A stretch of 64,000 bases of DNA from SZUA-35 sp963781035 (lineage in GTDB: Bacteria; Actinomycetota; Acidimicrobiia; Acidimicrobiales; SZUA-35): NCBI GenBank assembly GCA_963781035.1, contig CAWAEN010000014.1, forward strand, positions 1 through 64,000, read 5' to 3'. Of the stretch, positions 1 through 8,459 are shown piece after piece. Within the stretch, counting starts at the first letter, position 1; each line of letters opens with the position of its first letter. The notes beneath the pieces were generated by a model. The model saw only the letters and a program-made list of their open reading frames with translations. It was not told the origin of the DNA and did not search any database. Both the position numbers and the translations under genes were made by a program.

Positions 1-830
1 CTCGACCTCCGCCACCAGTCGGCCGTCGACACCTGGTTCGCCGCCAACCGACCGGAGTACGTCTACCTCGTCGCCGGAACCGTCGGCGGCGTCTACGCCA
101 ACTCCACCCGTCCCGCCGAGTTCCTCTACGACAACCTGATGATCCACGGCACCGTCGTCCACGCCGCCCACGAGTCCGGGGCCAAGAAACTCCTCTACCT
201 CGGCTCCAGCTGCATCTACCCCCGCCACGCCAGCCAACCGATCACCGAAGACCAGCTCCTGACCGGCCCGCTCGAACCGACCAACGAGTCATACGCCCTG
301 GCCAAGATCGCCGGCATCAAACTCTGCTCCAGCTACCGCACCCAGTACGGCTCCGACTTCATCTCGGCCATGCCGACCAACCTCTACGGCCCCGGCGACA
401 ACTTCGACCTCACCGCCAGCCACGTCATCCCCGCCCTCATGCGCAAGTTCCACGAAGCCAAACTGGCCGGCCACAACGAAGTCCAGATCTGGGGCACCGG
501 CTCGGCCATGCGTGAATTCCTCCACGTCGACGACCTCGCCTCGGCCTGCCTCTTCCTCATGGACCGACTACTCGAGCGACACCCACATCAACGTCGGCAC
601 CGGAGAAGACCTCTCCATTCGATCCCTGGCCGAGACGATCCGCGACGATCGTCCACCCCGGCTCCGAGCTCGTGTTCGACCCGACGAAGCCAGACGGCAT
701 GCCCCGCAAAGTCCTCGATGTCGGAAAACTTCACGGGTTGGGGTGGAAACACACCACCGATCTGGGCGATGGTGTGGCATCCACCTACCAGTGGTTCATC
801 GAACACCAGTCTGACGCACGCGGCATGTAG
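1..830 (+). CDS. fcl: GDP-L-fucose synthase, 5'-truncated, two frame breaks
   Basis: An extended SDR-family enzyme that epimerises and reduces GDP-4-keto-6-deoxy-mannose to GDP-L-fucose for the polysaccharide made by this locus. The window begins inside the gene, so the N-terminal Rossmann glycine motif is missing. The text shows VAGTVGGVYAN, the active-site serine segment LGSSCIYPRHA, the YALAK (YxxxK) catalytic pair and NLYGPGDNFD, all typical of Fcl/WcaG. The frame moves by one base near 565 (HINVGTGEDLSIR is read in the next frame) and again near 645 (IVHPGSELVFDPTKPDGMP in the third frame), ending at TAG 828-830. Both shifts look like one extra base. Because C-terminal motifs are intact, an assembly indel seems likelier than a decayed gene. 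Confidence 0.88.
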
Positions 831-846
831 CAGACAACGAAGAGGT

Positions 847-885
847 TGGGTTGGGGTGCCTTCCGCCTTGACGAACCCCAACCCA
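847..885 (+). terminator. Hairpin after the GDP-fucose synthase gene
   Basis: A perfect 11-bp inverted repeat (TGGGTTGGGGT at 847-857 and its complement at 875-885) with a 17-base loop begins 16 bases after the stop codon. There is no T run after it, which is common for actinobacterial terminators. It separates fcl from the regulator pair. Confidence 0.55.
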
Positions 886-943
886 GCGACGAAGTGTACT
901 CGTCGTCGCAAAATGACACGTATTCCATCCTGAGGAGTTTCGG

Positions 944-1726
944 TTGTCCGCCGCCCGTCGCAATCGCGACGAAACCAAACAGCTCATGATCGAGGCCGGT
1001 ATCGAGGTGCTACTACGCGACGGCATCGGCATGGGAGCATCGACCGTCCGCTATCCGGACGTGTTCGCTCTCCTCGCCGAGGAGCACGACATCAAGATCA
1101 CCCGAGGCTCGGTGCACGGACGCCTCTGGTCATCGCAGCTGGCATGGCAGCTCGACGTCCTGAGTGAGGACGTGCGTCGGACACAAGCCACCCGCCGAGA
1201 AGCAGTCGCCGTCGCCATCGCCGAACGGCTTGCTGCCCTCCCGATCGACACGATCCAAGAACGCACCCATGTGTTCTGGGAAACAGCTCGGGTCGGCTCG
1301 CTCGTGTTCATCGAACAGGGGCTGGCCAATCCCGATCACCGCCTGTTCCCCACACTCGTCGCTGCCTGGAAGGCATCGGCAGACGACCTTCCGGAACACG
1401 ATCGTCTCGGCGAGATCCTGCGAGAACTCCAGGCCGAGACCAGCGCGAAGCTGGTCAACGACATCACGACCCTGACCGACTACCTCCAACTTCGTGCGAA
1501 CCCGGCCCACGGGCTCACCCTCACCGAAGCGATCCGTGCCTACTGCGCCACCACTCTGGCGCTCGGCTACGGGCAGACGATCCGCCTCGGCCACGATCCG
1601 GCACTCAGCGAGGTCGTGCAGGTCCGGTCGCCCAACGGCATCTCGTCACCGTGGAACTTCTTCGGGCTGGCAAACCTGCTGCTGGCTCGAAGCCTCTTCC
1701 GCGATCGAGAGCTGGCGACCTCGTGA
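944..1726 (+). CDS. TetR-like transcriptional regulator A
   Basis: A 260-residue putative DNA-binding regulator. The N-terminus (about residues 8-60) reads like a TetR helix-turn-helix, with TKQLMIEAGIEVLLRDG followed by a recognition-helix stretch ITRGSVHGRLW. The remaining roughly 200 residues are an all-helical ligand-type domain without a recognisable pocket motif. TTG at 944 is chosen as start because GAGGAG lies 6 bases upstream (932-937). Its stop overlaps the GTG start of a second, related regulator (GTGA at 1723-1726), so the two are translationally coupled. Standing beside a polysaccharide locus, the pair may control it, but no operator was identified. The exact family is uncertain. 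Confidence 0.6.
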   Translation: MSAARRNRDETKQLMIEAGIEVLLRDGIGMGASTVRYPDVFALLAEEHDIKITRGSVHGRLWSSQLAWQLDVLSEDVRRTQATRREAVAVAIAERLAALPIDTIQERTHVFWETARVGSLVFIEQGLANPDHRLFPTLVAAWKASADDLPEHDRLGEILRELQAETSAKLVNDITTLTDYLQLRANPAHGLTLTEAIRAYCATTLALGYGQTIRLGHDPALSEVVQVRSPNGISSPWNFFGLANLLLARSLFRDRELATS

Positions 1727-2482
1727 GCCGTCGAACGAGCGACGAACTCCGAGCGTTGATGATCGACGCCGGTTGTGAACTCGTTCGCCGCCGCGGCCTC
1801 GCGTTCGATCCGCCCAGCCTCACGTATGCCAACGTCTTCGACCACCTGGAACAGACCAGAGGCGTCAAGCTCCACCGCTCGCAGGTTCACGGCCGGATCT
1901 GGGAGAACCAGGATGCGTACCGACTCGAGGTGGTCCTGTCGACCATCGCCGACACACTCCCCGGTTCCGCCGAGGTCGACGAGCTCGTGGCCGAGCTCAC
2001 CGCACGGCCGCGATGCCGCTGAGCTGCGCGACATCATCGAGGCGTGGGTCGAGGCCAGCATCGGCGCCACCCGAGCCGACGCCGGCGTGGATCGCCAACT
2101 CGATCTCTTCGTTGCCGCCCAAGCACTCTCATCGAGTCCAGCGACCGCAGACGACATCGCCGAAGCGGTGCGGGCCAACCTCATGCATCGCATGGCTCAC
2201 AACGAGACTCGCTATCGCGACGTCATGCGCCGGCTCGGCGCCGAGATCGACGAGACGATCGGCATCGAGCCGGACGACGCGTTCCGGCTGCTGGCCCGAA
2301 CCTCGTCGGCGCTGGTCGAGGGCGCACGCCTGCTCGAGATCGTCGACGACGACGTCACCCGCCCCTTCGACGCCGGCGAGAGGTCGAGCGGGACGCTGAG
2401 GAGCCGCGACGCCACCATGCTCGGCCTCACCCTCATGGTCGAGGAGCTCATCGGCATCACGCCCGGCTCCGATGACTCCTGA
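1723..2482 (+). CDS. TetR-like transcriptional regulator B, one frame break
   Basis: A paralogue of the preceding regulator. It starts at GTG 1723, overlapping the upstream stop by GTGA. The N-terminal stretch SDELRALMIDAGCELVRRRG followed by LHRSQVHGRIWENQDAYRLEV parallels the SVHGRLW segment of regulator A, so both share an unusual TetR-like helix-turn-helix ending in VHGR(L/I)W. Near 2010 the frame moves by one base: the product continues as DAAELRDIIEAWVEASIG through to the stop at 2480-2482. The C-terminal helical domain is about 155 residues. It converges with the glycosyltransferase gene on the other strand. Function beyond DNA binding is not readable. Confidence 0.55.
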
Positions 2483-2507
2483 CACGACCGACCCTGACAC
2501 GACCGAC
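2478..2507. repeat. 15-bp perfect tandem duplication over a stop codon
   Basis: CCTGACACGACCGAC occurs twice in a row (2478-2492, 2493-2507). The first copy contains the TGA stop of regulator B, and because 15 is a multiple of three the second copy gives another in-frame TGA. It lies in the short space between two convergent genes. Confidence 0.8.
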
Positions 2508-2520
2508 GCAAGCATCGACT

Positions 2521-3756
2521 TCAGAAGGCTGATCGCCCCTGGCGCAGCAGATCGGCACCGATGCACTCCCACGTCGATCGCTCGCCGAGAGCGCGTGAAC
2601 CCTTCGCCGCTCGCTGCTGAGCGGCAGGATCGGCCATCTCGAGATATGCCAGGCCCACCGCCGACGCATCATCACCATCGACCACCGAGCCGGCGTCACA
2701 GGAACGAACCAGATCGGCGAAGTTGGTCTCCTCACACACGATCATCGGTGTTCCGTAGTGGGCTGCTTCACGCAACGTCCGTGGAGATCCGTCCCAGCGG
2801 GACAACAGCACCGTCGCCTCCGCATCCCGCAACGGCTTCTTGCTCCCCGGCAGATACTGGTCCGGCCCGAGGATGAAGACATCGTTCTCGAGCCCCGCCT
2901 CGGCGATGTGGCGCCGAGCGGCGACGACCCCGCTTCGATAGTCCGGGCCGCACAGGAACAGTCGAACCGGGAGTTCCCCGTCGTCGCCCCGAACGCCCTC
3001 TCGAGCGGCGAGCCACCGCATCCCCTCGATCGCCCGGTCGAGCCCCTTGAAGCGGTAGTCGAGTCGGCACCAGATCACCAGGTTGGCCCGACCATCGTCG
3101 AGGCCCATCTCATCTCGGTAGAAGTGGTCGCTCGATTCATCCGGGATCGACTCGACGTCGGTCCCCCACGGCATCGAGAGCGAGATCGGCGGCGCACCGG
3201 GATACATCGCCCTGATCTGACGACCCTCCTCTTCTGACAACACAGCCAGCGCCTGGGACCTCGAGATCATGTAGCGACCGGCCGTTGCGCAGAAGACTCG
3301 CTTCGCGATCGGACTCACCCGTGCCGCAATTCGATCCTTGGTCCGCTCGACGTTCAGCGTGTGCTGCTCCAGGTCGGAGACGTCGCACCCGTGGGTGAAC
3401 ACTCGATCGGTCAGGATGGCGTCGGCGATCTGGCTCATCGGGTGGATCGCCGTCGGCACACCCAGCTTGGATGCGACGTGGAACGCAATCGGGTTGTGCG
3501 GCAGGAAGAACCCGATGACGACGAGGAGCGCAGGGCGATCCTCCTCCAACCAACGAGTGAGAGACGATGACAGCTCGGTGACCGAGTCGTACTCGCAGCG
3601 GCGAGCCGTCCCGAGATCGAGGACGGCATCGGACCGCCGGCCGTACACCGAGACCGGCGCCGACGGCGACAACGCACGGGCCAGGTGCTGGACACCGACC
3701 GGGGCTCCCCCCGATTGGAATGCATCGGCGTAGAAGATCGCCAGACCGTCGGTCAT
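2521..3756 (-). CDS. Glycosyltransferase family 4
   Basis: A 411-residue GT-B fold glycosyltransferase, intact. The N-terminal half (YADAFQSGGAPVGVQHLARA) has the glycine-rich acceptor-side motif of GT4 enzymes. The C-terminal half has the retaining GT4 donor site: WCRLDYRFKGLDRAIEGM near residue 230, and the EX7E-like region DAEATVLLSRWDGSPRTLREAAHYGTP near 320-345. It probably adds one sugar to the lipid-linked repeat unit on the cytoplasmic side. ATG 3756 overlaps the stop of the upstream nucleotidyltransferase-like gene by ATGA, so the two are coupled. Donor and acceptor cannot be told from sequence. Confidence 0.82.
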   Translation of the reverse strand: MTDGLAIFYADAFQSGGAPVGVQHLARALSPSAPVSVYGRRSDAVLDLGTARRCEYDSVTELSSSLTRWLEEDRPALLVVIGFFLPHNPIAFHVASKLGVPTAIHPMSQIADAILTDRVFTHGCDVSDLEQHTLNVERTKDRIAARVSPIAKRVFCATAGRYMISRSQALAVLSEEEGRQIRAMYPGAPPISLSMPWGTDVESIPDESSDHFYRDEMGLDDGRANLVIWCRLDYRFKGLDRAIEGMRWLAAREGVRGDDGELPVRLFLCGPDYRSGVVAARRHIAEAGLENDVFILGPDQYLPGSKKPLRDAEATVLLSRWDGSPRTLREAAHYGTPMIVCEETNFADLVRSCDAGSVVDGDDASAVGLAYLEMADPAAQQRAAKGSRALGERSTWECIGADLLRQGRSAF

Positions 3757-4698
3757 ACGCCCGGCCCTCCCTTCGCCGCCAACCGCCCGGCGAGGCCACC
3801 GACCACGGCCCGTCGAAGCTCGGCTGCCGACCCTGATCCGTCGACACCGACATCGGCTCGAAGATCGACACCATCGTGGTCTGCGGTCACGAGCAGACGG
3901 GCTCGCAACTGGTGAGGCCTGGCCTCGGCTCGTAGTCGCACACCCTCGCGAACCCGAATCGACGGCAGCAGGTCACGCAACGGCGCCAATGCAGCCTCGA
4001 TCTCGCGCGACCGTCGCACCGCTGACGCTCACCCATGCGCCGACCTTCTGCGTCAATCGCGAGCCGTAGAAACCGAGATTCGACACGACGTTCCGCAGAC
4101 GGCGATCGAACGCCGCACCCTTCGGATCGACGTAGGCGCCGGACGAGATCATCTCGACGATCTGGTGTGGCGGCCGGCTCGGAGAAGGCCTGCCTCGCCC
4201 GGTCGACGCGGCAGCTTGGTCTCCATCCGGCATCGAGCTCAGCAGGCGGACGGTCTCGGCCTCGTTCCGTTTCACCTGCCGCTTGCGAATCAGATAGAGG
4301 AGCTCATCGGCGGCGTCGAGCCGAGGCCAACGTTCGCCCCGCCCGGCTCGAGCGATGAGCTCCCCCGTCCGGAAGCCATATCGCCCCTGCCCCTCCGGAT
4401 CACAGACGAGGTCGAGTTGGACCCCCCGATCGCCATCGCCATCAGACCAGAAGATCGTGAGCGAATTGCGGTCGTACGGCCAGAGCATGATCGGGGCCAC
4501 GCCGTTCTCGGCGAGCAGCTCGGACAGGTCGGCGACGACGTCGACCGGATCGCGCCCGATGGCGACATCGACGTCGGACGTCGCCTCACCTCGGCTCAGC
4601 GCGGCCTCACCATGGAGCACCACGAATCGGGGCTCGACCCGTTCGAGCTCGTCCAGAACACGCATTGCCAGATCGGCGCTCGTGGTGCCCACGATCAC
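3753..4698 (-). CDS. Nucleotidyltransferase-fold protein, one frame break
   Basis: The first about 110 residues carry a minimal nucleotidyltransferase signature: LHGEAALSRGEATSDVDVAI matches the G-S-x-A-x-G-x-SD(V/I)D(V/L) pattern, in which the two acidic residues bind the metal. The rest is helical with many Arg/Glu residues (ADELLYLIRKRQVKRNEAETV). Near 4020 the frame shifts and the product continues as VRRSREIEAALAPLRDLLPS to a stop at 3753 that overlaps the start of the family-4 glycosyltransferase. Similar nucleotidyltransferase-fold proteins sit in other capsule loci with unknown roles. The substrate is not known; it could transfer a nucleotide or act with the APH-like gene at 13,031-13,850. 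About 311 residues if the frame is restored. Confidence 0.55.
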
Positions 4699-4713
4699 GC
4701 CCTCGGCCGGGAG

Positions 4714-5934
4714 CTACAGAGCAACGAGCTTCGTCTCCACGCCGACCGAGCGCAGCTCGGCCCCGATCTCGTCGAGATAGATCGGATTCATCGCCACGAC
4801 CAGATCGGGAGCGACGCCGGTGAGGTCGGCCGGGGAGATGATCGGGTGTCCGGAACCGACCATGTACTTGCCCCACTTGTGCGGATTGATGTCGACCGCG
4901 GCCACGATCTCGTCGCTGATCCCGAGATTCGAGATGAACGAGACACCCTTGGACCCGCTGCCCCAGATGACGCCCCGCTGCCCTGACGCTCGCAGATCAT
5001 CGAGGGTCGTGCGCCACCGGTCGACCAGTCGTTCGTATCCCTGCCGGAACTCCCTGACGCCTCGGCGAAGCAGCTCCATGTCGTCCTCGAGGGGAAGCAG
5101 CTCGCCGGCGGCCGGAATCGTCGATGGTCTGGCCTCGATCAACAGGTACTGGCCGTCGTACTCCATCGACAGATCGAGAACCTCGAAGCCGGTCGCACGG
5201 AACAGCCGCGCCAACGAACCGAGGCTGAAGTAGGAGCAGTGCTCGTAGTAGACGTCCCAGAAGGCGACCTCGTCGAGGATGCGCTGCACATCCGGCAGCT
5301 CGAACAGGACCACCGTGTCGGGCCGATCACCGATCGCGGCTCGGATGTTCCGCATGAAGTCGCCGACATCGGGAATGTGCTCGAGCGTGTGGCGACAGAT
5401 CACCGCGTCGGCATCGATGTGGCCGTACTCCGGCCCGTAGAAGTCGACGATCCACTCCATCGACGCGCCCTCGGGAACCTCGATTCGTTCCGGATGAACG
5501 CCGGGATCGATACCGATGCAGTGACCGGCCCCGGCCTTGGCCATTTCGACCAGGAACTCACCCTTGCCGCAACCGATCTCCAGCGCCGTGCCGTTGGTGA
5601 GGTCGTACTTCTCGACCCACCGCTTGGCGAGATCCTGAGCGAAGTCCATGAAGTGAGGCGAGAACCCTTGCGTCTCTTCGTATCGCTGGGAGTATTCGGG
5701 CTGTTCATCGACGAAGGCCGCGTTGAACACGAAACCGCATGCGTTGCAGAACGCCAGCACCAGATCGCCCCGGGGAAACGCCATCGCCTCGCCATCGGAG
5801 TCCATGAGGATGCAACTGTTGGTTGGGATCCCCGCCTCCTCGTAGAACACCTCGAGATCGCCCGATCCGCACGATCGGCACAGCTGATGTGCGTTCAAGC
5901 TCGTCCCCCGTCCACTGCACCGAATCGAATCCAT
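4714..5934 (-). CDS. SAM-dependent methyltransferase, three-domain C-methyltransferase type
   Basis: An intact 406-residue protein of the NovU/TylCIII-like architecture. It has an N-terminal zinc-binding module (CRSCGS, later CNACGF), a central class I SAM domain (ALEIGCGKGEFLVEMAKAG, then CRHTLEHIPD), and a C-terminal domain with VIWGSGSKGVSFISNLG. Such enzymes methylate nucleotide sugars, often at carbon 3 of 4-keto sugars. ATG 5934 is preferred over an upstream start because GGAGGG lies 8 bases before it and CRSCGS then falls at the usual distance. It is divergent from a glycosyltransferase gene, with candidate promoters for both in the 162-base gap. Two more proteins of the same build occur in this locus. 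Confidence 0.82.
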   Translation of the reverse strand: MDSIRCSGRGTSLNAHQLCRSCGSGDLEVFYEEAGIPTNSCILMDSDGEAMAFPRGDLVLAFCNACGFVFNAAFVDEQPEYSQRYEETQGFSPHFMDFAQDLAKRWVEKYDLTNGTALEIGCGKGEFLVEMAKAGAGHCIGIDPGVHPERIEVPEGASMEWIVDFYGPEYGHIDADAVICRHTLEHIPDVGDFMRNIRAAIGDRPDTVVLFELPDVQRILDEVAFWDVYYEHCSYFSLGSLARLFRATGFEVLDLSMEYDGQYLLIEARPSTIPAAGELLPLEDDMELLRRGVREFRQGYERLVDRWRTTLDDLRASGQRGVIWGSGSKGVSFISNLGISDEIVAAVDINPHKWGKYMVGSGHPIISPADLTGVAPDLVVAMNPIYLDEIGAELRSVGVETKLVAL

Positions 5935-5958
5935 CGCTGCCCTCCGTTCCGCGGCTCG

Positions 5959-5964
5959 ACCGTA
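5959..5964 (-). promoter_or_regulatory. -10 box candidate for the methyltransferase operon
   Basis: On the minus strand TACGGT (5964-5959) fits the TANNNT -10 pattern seen repeatedly in this window. The start codon is 24 bases further with a Shine-Dalgarno-like GGAGGG between, so this gene would have a normal leader. Confidence 0.35.
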
Positions 5965-6043
5965 GCCAACCCAGCGCTGCGATGCACTCTCCGAAACGGC
6001 CCGACATGGACCTTCACCCACGCATCGCGTCGCCCTCGAGACC

Positions 6044-6049
6044 TAGAGT
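6044..6049 (+). promoter_or_regulatory. -10 box candidate for the 6097-8459 gene pair
   Basis: TAGAGT lies 47 bases before ATG 6097 in the divergent intergenic region. A weak GAAGGGCGG stands before the start codon. No convincing -35 element was seen. Confidence 0.3.
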
Positions 6050-6096
6050 TGGCAATCGCACGGACATCGATCACCAGGAACCGGCGAAGGGCGGCA

Positions 6097-7200
6097 ATGC
6101 AGAGGGCAACGATCCTTCACACACTGCCAGATCTCCGACTCGGTGGCGGGCAGGTGCTCCTCCTGAGACTGATCGAACAGCTGGACGACTTCGGCCACAT
6201 CGTCGTCGCCGTCGGCGACGGTGACCTCCGTGCCGCGTTCGACAACAGTGCCACGGCGGTCCACGTGGTCGGCCCGTCGACCCTCGGCGCCGCCAGACGG
6301 GCCGGCACCCTGGCTCGACGCCATCGGGTCGATCTGGTCCACACCAACAACACGCCGGCTGATCGGCTCATCGGTCAGGTCGCGGCGACCGTGGCCCGCC
6401 GGCCGGTCATCAACACGTTCCACTCGCTGCCCACACTCCACACCGGGCCGCTCGGCCGAGTACGGCGATCGGTGAACCGCCTGCTGAGCAAGAGCTCGCG
6501 AGTGTCATACACCGCCGTCAGCCATCACGTGGCCGGGCTCTACATCGACGCACTCGGGCTGGCGGACGATGCGGTCACGGTGATCCATCCGGGGATCGCC
6601 GTGGGCGACTTCGCCGGGGCGATCGAGGCACCGGCCGATCTCCCCCGGGAGACCGCCGACCGGATGCGTTTCGTATCCGTCAGCCGGCTCACTCCGGCGA
6701 AGAACATGGAGCTGATCGTCGACGCGATGGACGAGGTCCGCGCGATCATTCCCGGTGCTGATCTCCTGATCGTCGGTGACGGCCCGGAGCGAGCCCGGCT
6801 CGAGAGCCGTATCTCCGAGCTGGGGCTCGGCGACGCGGTTCACCTGCTCGGGCAGCGCTCCGACGTCGCCAACATCCTCAACCAATGCGACGTCTTCGTC
6901 ACCGCCACCCAGCTCGAGGGTTTCGGCATGGCCCCGGTCGAAGCGATGGCCTGCGGGCTCCCCGTTGTCGCATGCGACATTCCCGTCTTCCGCGAGTTCA
7001 TCGATGACTCGGTCGGTCGGCTCGTCGCTCGGGACGAGCTCGCCGGCGCCATGATCGAGCTGGCACAGGACGCCGAGCTGCGAGCCACCTGCTCCGCCGC
7101 CGCCCACACCCGAGCGTCGACCTTCACGATCGAACGCTACGCCGGTGCCGTTGCTGCGGCCTACGAGCATCGGATGGCCGGACCGGACAGCACGACGTGA
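6097..7200 (+). CDS. Glycosyltransferase family 4
   Basis: A 367-residue intact retaining GT4 enzyme. It opens with ILHTLPDLRLGGGQVLLLRL, the GGGxxL acceptor-domain motif. The donor domain has SVSRLTPAKNMELIVDAM near residue 195, LLIVGDGPERARLE near 225, and the E-x7-E element TATQLEGFGMAPVEAMACGLP near 275. It likely adds a sugar to the lipid-linked repeat unit at the inner membrane face. The ATG at 6097 is chosen because the protein then begins at the normal distance from the GGGQ loop; the upstream open frame has no family features. Its stop overlaps the GTG start of the next gene (GTGA), coupling it to a flippase-like membrane protein. Confidence 0.85.
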   Translation: MQRATILHTLPDLRLGGGQVLLLRLIEQLDDFGHIVVAVGDGDLRAAFDNSATAVHVVGPSTLGAARRAGTLARRHRVDLVHTNNTPADRLIGQVAATVARRPVINTFHSLPTLHTGPLGRVRRSVNRLLSKSSRVSYTAVSHHVAGLYIDALGLADDAVTVIHPGIAVGDFAGAIEAPADLPRETADRMRFVSVSRLTPAKNMELIVDAMDEVRAIIPGADLLIVGDGPERARLESRISELGLGDAVHLLGQRSDVANILNQCDVFVTATQLEGFGMAPVEAMACGLPVVACDIPVFREFIDDSVGRLVARDELAGAMIELAQDAELRATCSAAAHTRASTFTIERYAGAVAAAYEHRMAGPDSTT

Positions 7201-8459
7201 CCAGCGAGGTGACCAACGACGGGCGGCGCGCCACCGGGCTGCGCATCAGCTGGACCCTCATCGACCAAGGCATCTCGAGCCTCACCAACCTGCTGGTCGG
7301 GTTGGCCGTTGCGTCGTCGACACCGCAAGAAGAGTTCGGCGCGTTCGGCGCAGCGTTCCTCGCGTATCTGCTGGCGATGGGCGCCGCCCGCGCGGCGATC
7401 ACCGAGATCATCGCCATCCGCCACACTGCGAGCGACCCGGACACGTACCGAACCATCGCCAGAAACGCCGTCGGAGCCAGCATGGCGGCCGGCGTCCTGG
7501 CTGCCATTCCGGTGGTCGCGGTGGCGCTGCGATCCACCGGACCCCTCCGGGATTCGTTGCTGATGTTGTGTGTCGCTCTCCCCGGCCTGCTCGGCCAGGA
7601 CGCCTGGCGGTACGTCTTCTTCGCCCAGCAAGCGCCGAAGCGAGCGGCGATCAACGACGGCGCCTGGGCCCTCGCCCAACTCATCCCGATCGGCATCATC
7701 ATCACCATCGGGTCGCCGAGTGCATCGCTCCTGATCCTCGTCTGGGGTCTGAGTGCCTGGTTCGCTCTCGGCATCGGGTGCTTCCAGTTCATGGCCCTCC
7801 CCTCGCCGATCAGCGGGATTGGCTGGACCGTCCGCAACCTGCGGCTCGGCGGCGGCCACCTCCTCGGCGACTGGGCCGCCTCGCACGGGCTCGCCAGGGT
7901 CACCGACATCGGTGTCACCATCGTCCTCGGCCTCGAAGCGCTCGCCGCCTACCGAGGAGCGACGTTGCTGGTCGGACCGCTCACGATCCTGTTCACGGGT
8001 GCCTCGTCGTTCATCGTTCCCGAGGGCAGTCTCGCGTTTCGCACCAGGCCGGAGCGCCTGCAACCACTCCTGCGAGCCGCTGCCGGCCTCCTCGTCGCTG
8101 CGTCGCTGATCTGGATCCTTGCCCTGACCGCCCTACCGGACGCCATCGGCGAACGACTGCTGGGCGACACCTGGCCCGCTTCCTCGAAGCTCCTGCTCTG
8201 GGTGTCGTTGACACTCCCGTCAGCCGCCCTCATCAACGTCGCCGTCGCCGGGATTCGGACCGTCGGCGCCGTCGAACGCGGCCTACGGCTTCGTCTCGCA
8301 ACCACCCCGTTCATGTCGGGCGCGACGTTCGCGGCGGCCGCCTTGGGAGGTGTCGGGGCCATGGTCCGCACCGACGCCGCGGTGACGGCCGCCTTTGCGC
8401 TGCTGTGGTGGTCGGCGAGCAGCCGAACGGTCAGAGCCGCTCTTGCTTCCGGCGCCTGA
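7197..8459 (+). CDS. Polytopic membrane protein, probable polysaccharide flippase (Wzx-like)
   Basis: 420 residues with about 10-12 hydrophobic segments (for example residues 20-45, 55-80, 90-115, 125-145, 155-200, 245-275, 290-315, 340-400). This fits the MOP/Wzx-type exporters that flip lipid-linked oligosaccharides. No short diagnostic motif distinguishes it from other MOP members, so the call rests on topology, length and location between glycosyltransferases in a locus that also has a Wzy polymerase, a Wzz-like domain and initiating sugar transferases. GTG 7197 overlaps the previous stop. It is convergent with the next glycosyltransferase (28-base overlap), and no frame break was seen. 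Confidence 0.65.
   Translation: MTSEVTNDGRRATGLRISWTLIDQGISSLTNLLVGLAVASSTPQEEFGAFGAAFLAYLLAMGAARAAITEIIAIRHTASDPDTYRTIARNAVGASMAAGVLAAIPVVAVALRSTGPLRDSLLMLCVALPGLLGQDAWRYVFFAQQAPKRAAINDGAWALAQLIPIGIIITIGSPSASLLILVWGLSAWFALGIGCFQFMALPSPISGIGWTVRNLRLGGGHLLGDWAASHGLARVTDIGVTIVLGLEALAAYRGATLLVGPLTILFTGASSFIVPEGSLAFRTRPERLQPLLRAAAGLLVAASLIWILALTALPDAIGERLLGDTWPASSKLLLWVSLTLPSAALINVAVAGIRTVGAVERGLRLRLATTPFMSGATFAAAALGGVGAMVRTDAAVTAAFALLWWSASSRTVRAALASGA

Noticed and set aside
1..830. GDP-fucose synthase as a true pseudogene
   Set aside because: Both breaks are single extra bases and all motifs downstream stay intact; many neighbours show the same pattern, so assembly error explains it better.
5239..6096. 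An N-terminal extension of the glycosyltransferase at 6097 through the methyltransferase region
   Set aside because: The upstream part is antisense to the methyltransferase and lacks GT4 features; the family N-terminus begins at the ATG at 6097.
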